Notes under the pieces: model-generated
Told to the model about the DNA's origin: nothing
Database searches by the model: none
Seen by the model: only the letters and a program-made list of their open reading frames with translations
Assembly: GCF_002727125.1 (NCBI RefSeq)
Contig: NZ_NHOA01000030.1
Location: 61,790-125,789 of the forward strand
Source: Halorubrum persicum
Lineage (GTDB): Archaea > Halobacteriota > Halobacteria > Halobacteriales > Haloferacaceae
DNA length: 64,000 nt
Reading direction: 5' to 3'
Program-made: the position numbers and the translations under genes
Part shown: positions 33,704 through 42,494 of the stretch, in pieces
How the letters are laid out: each line of letters begins with the position of its first letter
Position numbering within the stretch: the stretch's first letter is position 1

Positions 33704-35074
33704 ATGGAGCTGTTCGGATCCAGCGGCATTCGCGGCGTCGCGCTCCGGTATCTCACGCCGGAGCTCGTCCTCGACATCGCGAAGGCCGCCGGTACGACCT
33801 GGGACGCCGACCGGGTCGCCGTCGCCCGCGACACCCGCACCACCGGCGAGCTGTTCGCCAACGCCGCCGCCAGCGGGCTGGCCGCGGTCGGCTGCGACGT
33901 CGACCGACTCGGCGTCGTCCCGACGCCCGCGGTCGGGAACTACTGCGAGACCGCCGGCGTCCCCTGCGTCCTCGTCACCGCCTCGCACAACCCGCCGGAG
34001 TTCAACGGGATCAAGCTCGTCGGCGACGACGGCGTGGAGCTGTCGGTCGGCGTGCTCGAACGCGTCGAGCGGCGGGTCCTCGACGACGACTACGACCACG
34101 CGAACTGGCGGAACGCGGGCGCCACGACTCGGATCGAGGGCGCGGTCGACGACTACGTCGGCCAGCTGATCGACGCCGTCGACGCCGTCGACGCCGAGGC
34201 GATCGCCGACGCGGGGCTCACGGTCGCGGTCGACCCCGGCCACGGCGCGGCGTCGGTGTCGTCCCCGCGGATCTACCGCGAACTCGGCTGCGACGTGCTG
34301 ACCGTGAACGCGACGCCCGACGGCCACTTCCCCGGTCGGCAGTCCGAGCCCGTCCCCGAGAACCTCGGCGACCTCCAGCGACTCGTCGCGACCACCGACG
34401 CCGACGTTGGGATCGCCCACGACGGCGACGCGGATCGGGCGGTGTTCGTCGACGAAGACGGCGAGTTCGTCGACGGCGACACCTCGTTCGCGGCGATGGC
34501 GGACGCTTGCCTCGACCCCGGCGACGCCGTCGTCAGCGCGGTGAACGTCTCCCAGCGGCTCGTCGACGTCTGCGACGCCAACGACGCCGACCTCGAACTC
34601 ACGCCCATCGGGGCGACGAACATCATCACCCGGACGCGCGAACTCCACGAGGAGGGGGTCAACGTCCCCATCGCGGGCGAGGGGAACGGCGGGGTGTTCT
34701 TCCCGCCGTACCGGCTCTCGCGGGACGGCGCGTACATCGGCGCGCGGTTCCTCGAACTGCTCGCGGCCGCCGACGCGCCGGTCAGCGAGGCGGTCGCTCC
34801 CTACGAGGATTACCACTTCGTTCGGCGTAACGTCGAGTACGCAGATGACGACGAGCGCGACGAGATGCTGTCGGCCGCGCGCGCCTACGTCGAGACCGCG
34901 GACGCGGAGCCGAACACGACCGACGGCTACCGGCTCGACTACGGCGACGCGTGGGTGCTCGTTCGCCCCTCCGGCACCGAGCCGAAGATCCGGATCTACG
35001 CCGAGTCCGCCGACGCCGACCGCGCCGAACGGCTCGCGACGGACATGTACGTCGCCGTCGAGAGCGGGCGGTAA
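33704..35074 (+). CDS. glmM: Phosphoglucosamine/phosphomannomutase
   Basis: 456 residues, full length for the alpha-D-phosphohexomutase family. Active-site serine S94 in TASHNPPEFNG; metal loop DGDADR at 240-245; sugar-binding GEGNGG; phosphate-binding RPSGTEPKIRIY near the C-terminus. Makes glucosamine-1-phosphate (or mannose/glucose-1-phosphate) for sugar nucleotides used in S-layer glycosylation and cell-surface polymers. Which hexose is preferred cannot be read from the sequence; archaeal members of this length are usually GlmM. A short tandem run of GACGCCGTC units lies near residue 160. Confidence 0.9.
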   Translation: MELFGSSGIRGVALRYLTPELVLDIAKAAGTTWDADRVAVARDTRTTGELFANAAASGLAAVGCDVDRLGVVPTPAVGNYCETAGVPCVLVTASHNPPEFNGIKLVGDDGVELSVGVLERVERRVLDDDYDHANWRNAGATTRIEGAVDDYVGQLIDAVDAVDAEAIADAGLTVAVDPGHGAASVSSPRIYRELGCDVLTVNATPDGHFPGRQSEPVPENLGDLQRLVATTDADVGIAHDGDADRAVFVDEDGEFVDGDTSFAAMADACLDPGDAVVSAVNVSQRLVDVCDANDADLELTPIGATNIITRTRELHEEGVNVPIAGEGNGGVFFPPYRLSRDGAYIGARFLELLAAADAPVSEAVAPYEDYHFVRRNVEYADDDERDEMLSAARAYVETADAEPNTTDGYRLDYGDAWVLVRPSGTEPKIRIYAESADADRAERLATDMYVAVESGR

Positions 35075-35132
35075 GAGGGGTACGGGTAGTTCGAGCGGAG
35101 ACGGCGACCGCTTACTCGGAGAGGGCGACCAC

Positions 35133-35531
35133 TCACTCGGAGACGGCGGACACCGTCGGCTCGGACGGGCACTTCGCCCAGCGCATCGCGGCCGCGGCGT
35201 CGTTGAACGGCTCGGGGTCGATCCCCTCGACGTCCATCGTCCGTTCGAGGTACTGCCGCTTGGGACGCTCCGCGGCCACCGCGAACCGCGTCACGCCGCG
35301 ATCGGCCGCCGCCCGCGCCGTGCGCCGGAGCGTCCGGCGACCGGCGTCCGAGCAGGGGCGCGTCGTCCGCACGACGAGCACGACGGCGTGCACCCGTCGA
35401 TCGGCCACGAGCGTCTGCCACCGGTCGAGCAGTCGCTCGCCGTCCGACGGGGAGAGCCCCGTCCCGTGTGGGAGCTCGACGACGATCACCCCGTCGTCGA
35501 CTCGGATCGACCACCGCTCGCTCGGTTCCAT
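35133..35531 (-). CDS. STAS/SpoIIAA-like small protein
   Basis: 132 residues from the ATG at 35531 (a start at 35546 would add five). The pattern of short strands and helices (WSIRVDDGVIVVELP, RVHAVVLVVRTTRPCSDAGRRTLRR, GVTRFAVAAERPKRQYLER) is that of anti-sigma-antagonist or STAS-like domains. The usual phosphorylatable serine is not obvious. Function unknown. An 8-bp inverted repeat lies 40-63 bp upstream of the start. Confidence 0.7.
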   Translation of the reverse strand: MEPSERWSIRVDDGVIVVELPHGTGLSPSDGERLLDRWQTLVADRRVHAVVLVVRTTRPCSDAGRRTLRRTARAAADRGVTRFAVAAERPKRQYLERTMDVEGIDPEPFNDAAAAMRWAKCPSEPTVSAVSE

Positions 35532-35570
35532 GGTATCAGCTCTCACGTGTCGGCGGATAACTGTGACGTA

Positions 35571-35594
35571 CTGGTTATTTCCATTGATAACCAG
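35571..35594 (-). promoter_or_regulatory. Operator-like inverted repeat upstream of the STAS-like gene
   Basis: CTGGTTAT and ATAACCAG, perfect 8-bp arms 8 bp apart, centred 52 nt upstream of the ATG. The stretch from 35570 to 35740 is clearly AT-richer than its surroundings, with further TTTAA motifs, and has no gene. Confidence 0.4.
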
Positions 35595-35810
35595 AGCGGT
35601 TGAGGGCTCGTCCGGAGGGTTCGCAAACAGGTTTTAACCGGGGGTTTAAGCTGAGCCTGAGCGTTTTCGCAAGACGATGTCAAGACTCGCCCCGATATCG
35701 AACGTGATATTCACCGAAGTATTAAAAATCTGACAATTTGGACTCCCGATCGGCGATCCCCCGTCCGCGGCTGCCCACAACCGTTCGGCGTCCGGTGAGC
35801 GTCCCGGCCG

Positions 35811-36623
35811 CTATCGACGGCGCTCCGCCGTCCCGTCGTCGGCCTCCGCGCGGTCGCCCTCTCCGCTGCCGGCGGCCGCGTCGACCACGGCCCGCGCGAG
35901 CGCCTCGAAGTCGGCGTCGTCGGGGACCACGTCGACGTCGATCCCGTGGTCGGCGGCCGTCTCCGCGGTCGGCGGGCCGATCGCGCCCACGACGGCGTCG
36001 TTCAGCCCCGCGATCGCCGCCTCTCGGACGCCGCGCTCCGCCGCGGCGTCGAGGAAGTGAGTCACCGTGAGCGACGAGGTGAACGCGGCGGCGTCGAGGT
36101 CGCCCGCGGCGGCCAGCGCCGCGGACTCCCCGGCCACTTCCGGGCGCGTCAGGCGGTAGAGCACCGTCTCGGTCACGTTCGCGCCGGCGTCACGGAGCCC
36201 CTGCAGGAGCACGTCGCTGCCGTGGTCGGAGCGCGCCACCTCGACGCGCTCGCCGTCGACGCGGCCCTTCAGCGCCGCCACCAACCCCGCAGAGGTGTAC
36301 TCGTCCGGCACGAGGTCGACGGTCCACCCCGCCGCCCGCGCCGCGTCCGCGGTCGCGGGGCCGATGGCGACGAGGGTCGCGTCGCCCGGGCCCCAGCCCG
36401 CCTCGGCGGCGAGCTCGACGCCGGTCTTGCTCGTGAGGACGACGCACGGCGCCTCGCCGGGCGTCGCGCCCGTCGGCTCCACCGCGAGCATCGGGTCGGC
36501 GACCGGGTCGGCGCCGAGCGACGCCAACAGCGCTTCCGCGTCCTCGATCCGCTCGTCCGCGGGGCGGAAGACGGCGACGCTCGGGGGGCCGGAGGCGTCG
36601 GTCGCGTCCGGCTCGTCGCTCAC
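35811..36623 (-). CDS. hemD: Uroporphyrinogen-III synthase
   Basis: 270 residues. Cyclises hydroxymethylbilane to uroporphyrinogen III. HemD sequences are very divergent, but the two-domain pattern is seen: VAVFRPADER start, VVLTSKTGVELA, VAIGPATADAARAAGW, an inter-domain linker and AAFTSSLTVTHFLDAA, VVGAIGPPTAETAADHG. Operon order supports the call: it overlaps cobA by four bases and follows hemC-cobA. Acidic C-terminal tail. Confidence 0.9.
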   Translation of the reverse strand: MSDEPDATDASGPPSVAVFRPADERIEDAEALLASLGADPVADPMLAVEPTGATPGEAPCVVLTSKTGVELAAEAGWGPGDATLVAIGPATADAARAAGWTVDLVPDEYTSAGLVAALKGRVDGERVEVARSDHGSDVLLQGLRDAGANVTETVLYRLTRPEVAGESAALAAAGDLDAAAFTSSLTVTHFLDAAAERGVREAAIAGLNDAVVGAIGPPTAETAADHGIDVDVVPDDADFEALARAVVDAAAGSGEGDRAEADDGTAERRR

Positions 36624-37429
36624 GCGTCGTCACCCCCTCGATCGCCGTGGCCGTCGCCCTGCCCGTCACCGTTTTGGAGGAACGCCAGCACCCGGTCGCG
36701 CGTCGCGGCCACGTCGCCGATCACGGTGATCGCCGGCGGCTCGATCCCCGCCTCGTCGCGCGCGTCGACGATGGTGTCGAGGGTGCCGGTCGCGACGCGC
36801 ATGCCGGGCCACGTCGCGCGCTCGACCAGGGCGACCGGGGTGTCGCCGCCGAGACCGGCGTCGCGGAGCTCCGCGGTGTACGCCGGCAACTTCCCGACGC
36901 CCATCAGCACGACGATGGTGCCGCCGGTCGCGGCGAGCGCGTCCCAGTCCACCGCCGACTCCTCCTTCGTCGGGTCTTCGTGGCCCGTGACGAAGGAGAC
37001 GGACGAGGCGTGATCGCGGTGGGTCACGGGGATCCCGGCCACCGCCGGACCCGCGATCGCGGAGGTGACGCCGGGGACGACCTCGAAGGGGACGCCGGCC
37101 TCGGCGAGGTGTTCGGCCTCCTCGCCCCCGCGCCCGAAGACGAACGGATCGCCGCCCTTCAGGCGGACGACCGACTTCCCCTCGCGAGCCAGTTCGACGA
37201 GGCGCCGGTTCGTGTACTCCTGCGGGGTCCACTCGCCGCCCGCGCGCTTCCCCACGTCCTCGCGTTTCCCCTCGGGGATCTGCCCGAGGATCTCCGGGCC
37301 GGGGAGCTTGTCGTGGAGCACCACGTCGGCCGCCTCGATCAGCTCCGCGGCCTTCACCGTCAGCAGGTCCGGATCGCCCGGACCGGAGCCGACGAGGTAC
37401 ACCGTCCCGACGGAGTCCCCGTCACTCAT
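36620..37429 (-). CDS. cobA: Uroporphyrinogen-III C-methyltransferase
   Basis: 269 residues from the ATG at 37429; a GTG two codons earlier is also possible. Makes precorrin-2 from uroporphyrinogen III with two S-adenosylmethionines, for siroheme, the archaeal siroheme-dependent heme route and cobalamin. Motifs: VYLVGSGPGDPDLLTVKA, VVRLKGGDPFVFGRGGEE, VTHRDHASSV, and TIVVLMG. It has a Gly/Asp/His-rich C-terminal tail. The start overlaps hemC and the stop overlaps hemD, so translation of the three genes is coupled. Confidence 0.94.
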   Translation of the reverse strand: MSDGDSVGTVYLVGSGPGDPDLLTVKAAELIEAADVVLHDKLPGPEILGQIPEGKREDVGKRAGGEWTPQEYTNRRLVELAREGKSVVRLKGGDPFVFGRGGEEAEHLAEAGVPFEVVPGVTSAIAGPAVAGIPVTHRDHASSVSFVTGHEDPTKEESAVDWDALAATGGTIVVLMGVGKLPAYTAELRDAGLGGDTPVALVERATWPGMRVATGTLDTIVDARDEAGIEPPAITVIGDVAATRDRVLAFLQNGDGQGDGHGDRGGDDA

Positions 37430-38558
37430 CGGCACCGGCCTCCTCGCGGGCGGCCTCGATCAGGTCGGCGGCCCCCCGATCGGCCAGATCCGCCGCGAAC
37501 TCCTCGGCGGCCTTCGCGTGCGACCGGATCGGGAGATCGCGTGTGTCGGCCACCTCCTCGGTGCCGTCGGTCGAGAGCACGCGGACGCGAGTGTGGACGT
37601 GTTCGCCCTGCACGAGCGCCGAGACGCCGATCGGCGCGACGCACCCCCCGTTGAGCTCGCCGAGGACCGTGCGCTCGACGGTGACGGCGACTCGGGTCCG
37701 CGGGTGGTCGACCGCGGAGCGCACGTCGTCGATCACGTCCGGATCGGTCGCGGTGACGGCGATGGCGCCCTGCCCGGCCGCGGGGACGAACTCCTCGCGG
37801 GGGAGCCGGGTCGTGGGCACGTCGTAGAACAGCTCCGAGCGGCGGAGCCCGGCCTCCGCGAGCACGATGGCGTCGTACTCCGTCTCGACTTTGCGCTCCA
37901 TCGCCGAGCGCTCCAGGTCGGAGAGCGAGTCGAACCACTCCTCGACCGTCTGGTCGAACTCCTCGTCGATCTCGTCTTCCGCGTCCGCGTCGTCGCCGCC
38001 GTCGTCACCGCCCTCCTCGGCGGTCGCCGCGGACGCCTCTCCCGAGGCGATCAGCCGGCGCTCGTGGTCGGCCTGCAGATGCGGGGCGAGCAGCTTCTCG
38101 ATCCGGGTGTCGACGTTGCCGCGGAGCGGTTCGACGACGAGGTCTGGCCGCGCGGCCTTGATCTGGGCGGTCCGCCGGAGCGACCCGGTCCCGACGACGG
38201 CGCCGGACGGGAGGTCCTCCATGCCGAGGCCGTCGGGGTGGACGAGCACGTCGCCGGAGGGCGCGCGCTCGGGGATGCCGGCGATAACCATCTCGCCCAT
38301 CTCCTCCGTGGGTACGTCTTTCAGGGAGTGAACGGCGAGGTCGGCGTCGCCGTCGAGCACCTCCTCGTCGAGCGAGCGAACGAAGGCGCCCGTCTTGCCG
38401 AGACGGTGGATCATCTCGTCCGGGATCTGGTCGCCGCGGGTCTCGACGCGCCGGAGCTCCACGTCGCGGCGGCGGCTCGACAGGGCGTCGCGGACGGTCC
38501 CGGCCTGCCGGAGCGCCAGGTCCGACCCGCGCGTGGCGAGCCTGAGCGTATCGGTCAT
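37422..38558 (-). CDS. hemC: Porphobilinogen deaminase (hydroxymethylbilane synthase)
   Basis: 378 residues from the ATG at 38558. Polymerises four porphobilinogens to hydroxymethylbilane. Core motifs: TRGSDLALRQAG, GKTGAFVRSLDEEVLDG, AVHSLKDVPTE, TGSLRR, and LNGGCVAPIG with the cysteine that carries the dipyrromethane cofactor. It is longer than bacterial HemC (about 310) through an acidic insertion (about residues 173-200). First gene of hemC-cobA-hemD. A weak CTTTTGAAC element 28 nt upstream may be the promoter. Confidence 0.93.
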   Translation of the reverse strand: MTDTLRLATRGSDLALRQAGTVRDALSSRRRDVELRRVETRGDQIPDEMIHRLGKTGAFVRSLDEEVLDGDADLAVHSLKDVPTEEMGEMVIAGIPERAPSGDVLVHPDGLGMEDLPSGAVVGTGSLRRTAQIKAARPDLVVEPLRGNVDTRIEKLLAPHLQADHERRLIASGEASAATAEEGGDDGGDDADAEDEIDEEFDQTVEEWFDSLSDLERSAMERKVETEYDAIVLAEAGLRRSELFYDVPTTRLPREEFVPAAGQGAIAVTATDPDVIDDVRSAVDHPRTRVAVTVERTVLGELNGGCVAPIGVSALVQGEHVHTRVRVLSTDGTEEVADTRDLPIRSHAKAAEEFAADLADRGAADLIEAAREEAGADE

Positions 38559-38621
38559 ACCCGAACCGAGGTCCCCCGCGTTCAAAAGCGCACTAGTTCG
38601 GGCGTGACGCCGTCGCGCCGC

Positions 38622-38987
38622 TCAGTCGCCGTCCTCGGGCTCATCGGTATCCGTACGTTCGACCGGGAATATCTCGGTGTCGGGTGCGTCGAGCGGGCCG
38701 TCCGAACCGGTGAGCCACGCGGAGAGATAGACGACACAGGCCGCGATGATGGCGAGGGGCAACTGGAGAGTAAAAACGCCGTAGACGACCGTCACAGCGA
38801 TCGTTGCCCGGGTGAGCGTCTGCCGGTCGGTACCCCCGTAATACACGAACGCCGCGATGACGAAGGCCGACACCGCGACCCCCGCGCCCCGGAGGATCTG
38901 TTGCAGGATAACTGTCGAGTACAGGAGGACAGCGACACCGATCAGAACGAGTACCGCGACGATCGTACCGCTTCTGTTGGAGGGCAT
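38622..38987 (-). CDS. Small membrane protein of unknown function
   Basis: 121 residues with three or four hydrophobic segments (about 8-28, 33-50, 60-78, 80-93) and an acidic cytoplasmic tail with PVERTDTDEPEDGD. No family recognised. A GTTTAATAG element centred about 29 nt upstream of the ATG supports a leaderless transcript. Confidence 0.68.
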   Translation of the reverse strand: MPSNRSGTIVAVLVLIGVAVLLYSTVILQQILRGAGVAVSAFVIAAFVYYGGTDRQTLTRATIAVTVVYGVFTLQLPLAIIAACVVYLSAWLTGSDGPLDAPDTEIFPVERTDTDEPEDGD

Positions 38988-39011
38988 CCACTCGAAAGCG
39001 TCGCCTATCGT

Positions 39012-39020
39012 CTATTAAAC
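39012..39020 (-). promoter_or_regulatory. TATA box of the small membrane protein at 38622-38987
   Basis: GTTTAATAG on the minus strand, centred about 29 nt before the ATG. Confidence 0.45.
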
Positions 39021-39193
39021 TTCGTGTGTTCGCGTCCCCCGAACGCCGCACGAGTACACGCGAGTGCTGTCTCGTGAGCGCTGTCTCGGGAGGGTTCTAC
39101 GAGTGCGCCTCGTCGCCGTGAGGGAGCCTCCGCGGTACTGGCAACACGTACCGGACCGAAGGTGTGTTAGTGCTCGGGGCCCAGATACGGGTA

Positions 39194-40471
39194 ATGGGAG
39201 TTCAGGAACAGTACCCGTTCGACATCGAGGCCGTCCGCGCCGACTTCCCGATCCTCGACCGGAAGGTCGGCGGCGATCCGGAGATGCCGGGGGAGGGGCC
39301 GGGCGACGACACCCCGCTCGTCTACCTCGACAGCGCGGCGACATCGCACACGCCGGACCAGGTCGTCGACACGATCGCGGACTACTACCGCGGCTACAAC
39401 GCCAACGTCCACCGCGGGATCCACCAGCTGAGCCAGGAGGCGTCCGTCGCCTACGAGGAGGCCCACGACACCGTCGCCGACTTCGTCGGGGCGTCGGGCC
39501 GCGAGGAGATCGTCTTCACGAAGAACACCACCGAGGCGATGAACCTCGTCGCGTACGCGTGGGGGCTCGAAGAGCTCGGACCGGGCGACAACGTCGTCCT
39601 CTCGCAGATGGAGCACCACTCCTCGCTCGTCACCTGGCAGCAGATCGGCAAGCGCACCGGCGCCGACGTGCGGTTCATCGAGGTGACCGACGAGGGTCGG
39701 CTCGACATGGAACACGCCGCGGAGTGCATCGACGACGACACGCAGATGGTGTCGGTCGTCCACGTCTCGAACACGCTGGGCACCGTCAACCCGATCCCGG
39801 AGCTCGCGGCGATGGCCCACGACCACGACGCGTACGTCTTCGCCGACGGGGCCCAGTCGGTCCCCACCCGCCCGGTCGATGTCGAGGACCTCGGCGTCGA
39901 CTTCCTCGCCTTCTCCGGCCACAAGATGTGCGGCCCGACCGGGATCGGTGCGCTGTACGGCCGCGAGGCGCTCCTCGACGAGCTGCAGCCGTACCTCTAC
40001 GGCGGCGACATGATCCGGCGCGTCTCCTTCGAGGACTCCACGTGGGAGGACCTCCCGTGGAAGTTCGAGGCCGGCACGCCCTCGATCGCGCAGGGGATCG
40101 CCTTCGCGGCAGCGATCGAGTACTTAGAGGAGATCGGCATGGAGAACGTGCAGGCCCACGAGGACCTGCTGGCCGAGTACGCGTACGACGAGCTGACGGC
40201 CCTCGGCGGCGTTGAGATCTACGGTCCGCCGGGCCACGACCGCGGCGGCCTCGTCGCGTTCAACGTCGAGGGCGTCCACGCCCACGACCTGTCCAGCATC
40301 CTCAACGACTACGGCGTCGCGATCCGCGCCGGCGATCACTGCACCCAGCCGCTCCACGACGAACTCGGCGTCGCCGCCTCCGCGCGCGCCTCCTTCTACC
40401 TCTACAACACCGTCGAGGAGATCGACGCGCTCGTCGAGGCCGTCGGCGAGGCCCGCGACCTGTTCGCCTGA
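39194..40471 (+). CDS. sufS: Cysteine desulfurase, SufS type
   Basis: 425 residues from the ATG at 39194 (an open frame extends ten codons upstream). PLP-dependent removal of sulfur from cysteine for Fe-S clusters. PLP lysine K244 in FSGHKMCGPTG, active-site C383 in RAGDHCTQPLHDELG, plus HHSS and the LGTVNP segment, identify the group II (SufS) branch. The sulfur acceptor SufU-like scaffold is encoded 800 bp downstream, though a receiver-domain gene lies between them. Confidence 0.92.
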   Translation: MGVQEQYPFDIEAVRADFPILDRKVGGDPEMPGEGPGDDTPLVYLDSAATSHTPDQVVDTIADYYRGYNANVHRGIHQLSQEASVAYEEAHDTVADFVGASGREEIVFTKNTTEAMNLVAYAWGLEELGPGDNVVLSQMEHHSSLVTWQQIGKRTGADVRFIEVTDEGRLDMEHAAECIDDDTQMVSVVHVSNTLGTVNPIPELAAMAHDHDAYVFADGAQSVPTRPVDVEDLGVDFLAFSGHKMCGPTGIGALYGREALLDELQPYLYGGDMIRRVSFEDSTWEDLPWKFEAGTPSIAQGIAFAAAIEYLEEIGMENVQAHEDLLAEYAYDELTALGGVEIYGPPGHDRGGLVAFNVEGVHAHDLSSILNDYGVAIRAGDHCTQPLHDELGVAASARASFYLYNTVEEIDALVEAVGEARDLFA

Positions 40472-40622
40472 CTCGGCGGCGCGCTCCGCGCGCCAGACTC
40501 TGGAGGCCGCTTCTCGGCCGCAGGTTCCCGCATCGGCGCGTGGTCGTCGTCCCGAGATACACGCCCGCCTCACTCGACGGTTAAACGGGCTTAATCCGGG
40601 CAAATTCGGGGTGAGGATCTCC

Positions 40623-40630
40623 ATTTTATA
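40623..40630 (+). promoter_or_regulatory. TATA box of the receiver-domain gene
   Basis: ATTTTATA, centred about 33 nt before the ATG at 40660. Confidence 0.55.
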
Positions 40631-40659
40631 CCCGTACGCACCGCGTTCGCCGAATCAGT

Positions 40660-41190
40660 ATGACAGACCAATCGCGGACGGCAGACGACCGCTCTCGGGA
40701 CGACCGCGCCGCCGGTGACGCGACGGAAGACGGCGGCTCCGTCGTTCTGCTTCACGTCGAGCCGGACGCGCGCTCCGCGGAGCTGCTGGCGGTGTTCGCG
40801 GAGCGGTTCGCCGACGGGTTCGTGGTCCGGTCGGTCGACGGGATGGCGGCGGCGAGACGCGAGATCGACGCGGCCGACTGCATCGTGACCGAACAGCGGC
40901 TCCCGGACGGCTCCGGCGTCGACCTGATCGAACGGCTCCGGACGCGAGGCGTCGAGGTGCCGGTCGTGTTCCACACCACCTGCCGCGGAGACGAGGCGGC
41001 GGCGAAGGCGTTCGACGCGGGCGCGGACGGCTTCTTCTCGAAGCGTCCGGAGCGCGGCCAGTACGACCGCATTCTCGAACGGCTCTGTCGGCTCGTCGAC
41101 GACGACGACGTTCGGACCCTCCGCACGCCGACGCCGGTCTCGCCGGACCTCCCGGAGCCGTCGTCGGGCGCGTCTCGTTCGGCGGAGTAG
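40660..41190 (+). CDS. Receiver-domain protein with Glu at the phosphoacceptor position
   Basis: 176 residues. An acidic N-terminus (1-25) is followed by a CheY-like receiver (about 27-145) and a disordered Pro/Ser tail. Expected receiver features are present: acidic VEPD after strand 1, GSGVDLIERLR, switch threonines in FHTTCRG, and the conserved lysine K128 in GFFSKRP. The phosphoacceptor Asp of the usual V-T-D-x-R-L-P-D-G motif is E78 here (CIVTEQRLPDG), as in a constitutively active or pseudo-receiver. No output domain. It lies between sufS and sufU with its own TATA box. Confidence 0.85.
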   Translation: MTDQSRTADDRSRDDRAAGDATEDGGSVVLLHVEPDARSAELLAVFAERFADGFVVRSVDGMAAARREIDAADCIVTEQRLPDGSGVDLIERLRTRGVEVPVVFHTTCRGDEAAAKAFDAGADGFFSKRPERGQYDRILERLCRLVDDDDVRTLRTPTPVSPDLPEPSSGASRSAE

Positions 41191-41236
41191 TCGGCGGCTC
41201 GCCGTCGGCGCTCCGGCCCGCCGGGATCGACGGAAC

Positions 41237-41246
41237 CCTTTTGACT
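41237..41246 (+). promoter_or_regulatory. TATA-like element of the sufU gene
   Basis: CCTTTTGACT, centred about 29 nt before the ATG at 41271. A similar ACTTTTGCT precedes the zinc-ribbon gene at the same distance (41744-41752). Confidence 0.4.
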
Positions 41247-41270
41247 TGCACGGGCCTACTCGAGACCGAT

Positions 41271-41693
41271 ATGGGACTGGGCTCGGACATGTACCGGCAG
41301 CAGATCCTCGACCACTACAAGAACCCGCGCAACTACGGGGAGCTCGAGGACCCCGACTTCACCCACGTCGGCGAGAACCCCTCCTGTGGCGACACGATCC
41401 GGATGCAGGTCGCCCTCGACGACGCCGGCGAGACGATCGACGCGGTGCGGTTCACCGGCGACGGCTGCGCCATCTCGATGGCCTCGGCGAGCATGCTCTC
41501 CGAGCGCCTCCACGGCATGTCGATCGAGGAGCTCGACGACCTCGACACCGACGACATCACCGAGATGCTCGGCGTCGACATCTCTCCGATGCGCGTGAAA
41601 TGCGCGGTGCTCGGGCGGCAGGTCGCGCAGGACGGCTCGAAGATCTACCGCGGTGAGCTCGACCCCGACGACCGCACGAAGACAGAGGAGTAG
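41271..41693 (+). CDS. sufU: Fe-S cluster assembly protein SufU/IscU type
   Basis: 140 residues from the ATG at 41271. Receives sulfur from SufS and builds or relays Fe-S clusters. The three metal-binding cysteines are present with the conserved Asp: C39 and D41 in NPSCGDTI, C66 in GDGCAISMAS, C111 in VKCAVLG. The length and the insertion before the last Cys (LDTDDITEMLGVDISPMR) fit SufU rather than classical IscU. An in-frame start at 41241 is less likely because the family begins with the MYRQQILDHYKNPRN segment. Confidence 0.93.
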   Translation: MGLGSDMYRQQILDHYKNPRNYGELEDPDFTHVGENPSCGDTIRMQVALDDAGETIDAVRFTGDGCAISMASASMLSERLHGMSIEELDDLDTDDITEMLGVDISPMRVKCAVLGRQVAQDGSKIYRGELDPDDRTKTEE

Positions 41694-41775
41694 CCTCGCT
41701 CCCCGGTCTCTCCCGGCGTCCCCGCACCGTCCCGAGCCCACCGGACTTTTGCTCGTGAGTCACGTTCGTCCGCGT

Positions 41776-42465
41776 ATGAGCGACGGGTTCGACAAAGAGG
41801 CCGAACGCGAGAAGCTCCGCGAGAAGTTCGCGGAGGACGAACAGAAGCGCGAGCACACCCAACGGATGTCCGAGCTGCTGTTACAGGGCGCGACGATGAC
41901 GAACCGCCACTGCGACGACTGTGGCGACCCCATCTTCCGGCACGACGGACAGGAGTTCTGTCCGACGTGTCAGGCGACCGGCTCGGGCGACGAGACGGGA
42001 AGTGACGAGACGGGAAGCGACGAGACGGGAACCGCGGAGACCGCGGCTCAAACGGCGGGACGGCCCCCCCGAGAGGAGGCGAAAACCGCGGACGGGGACG
42101 GAGTCCAACCGCAGGCGGACGCCCCGGCCGCCTCTCCGTCCGCGGCGGAGGGGCAGTCGCCCCCCTCGAACGGAAGCCGGCAGGCGACGGATCCGAGCGC
42201 CACGTCCCCTCCGGCGGAGAGCGCTCCCGCCTCCGGCGCGCCCTCGGCCTCGCCCTCGTCGCACGCCGAGCGATCGGGAGGGTCGACGCCGACCCCACGG
42301 GCCGAGCCCGCCGCATCGGAAACCGTCGCCGACGCTCGGGCGTCGCTGACGCGGACGCTGGCCCGGTTCGCCCGCGCGGCCGAGGAGACGGATGACCCGC
42401 GACGCGCCCGCGACAACCTGCAGGCGGCCCGCGAGGCGGCGGAGGCGCTGGCGGCGTTGGACTGA
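41776..42465 (+). CDS. Zinc-ribbon protein of the Sjogren/scleroderma autoantigen 1 (p27) family
   Basis: 229 residues from the ATG at 41776. The N-terminal p27-like domain (1-70) has a helical EREKLREKFAEDEQKREHTQRMSELLLQGATM segment followed by a zinc ribbon HCDDCGDPIFRHDGQEFCPTC (CxxC...CxxC). Residues about 72-185 are an unstructured Asp/Glu/Thr/Pro/Ser region that starts with a threefold DETGS repeat. A C-terminal helical hairpin (about 185-229) follows. The archaeal family is widespread but uncharacterised. Confidence 0.85.
   Translation: MSDGFDKEAEREKLREKFAEDEQKREHTQRMSELLLQGATMTNRHCDDCGDPIFRHDGQEFCPTCQATGSGDETGSDETGSDETGTAETAAQTAGRPPREEAKTADGDGVQPQADAPAASPSAAEGQSPPSNGSRQATDPSATSPPAESAPASGAPSASPSSHAERSGGSTPTPRAEPAASETVADARASLTRTLARFARAAEETDDPRRARDNLQAAREAAEALAALD
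41989..42033 (+). repeat. Three tandem 15-bp units coding DETGS
   Basis: Three near-identical copies of GACGAGACGGGAAGC inside the linker of the zinc-ribbon protein. Copy-number change would stay in frame. Confidence 0.7.
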
Positions 42466-42494
42466 CGGCGACACCGCGGCGCTCGAAGACGACC

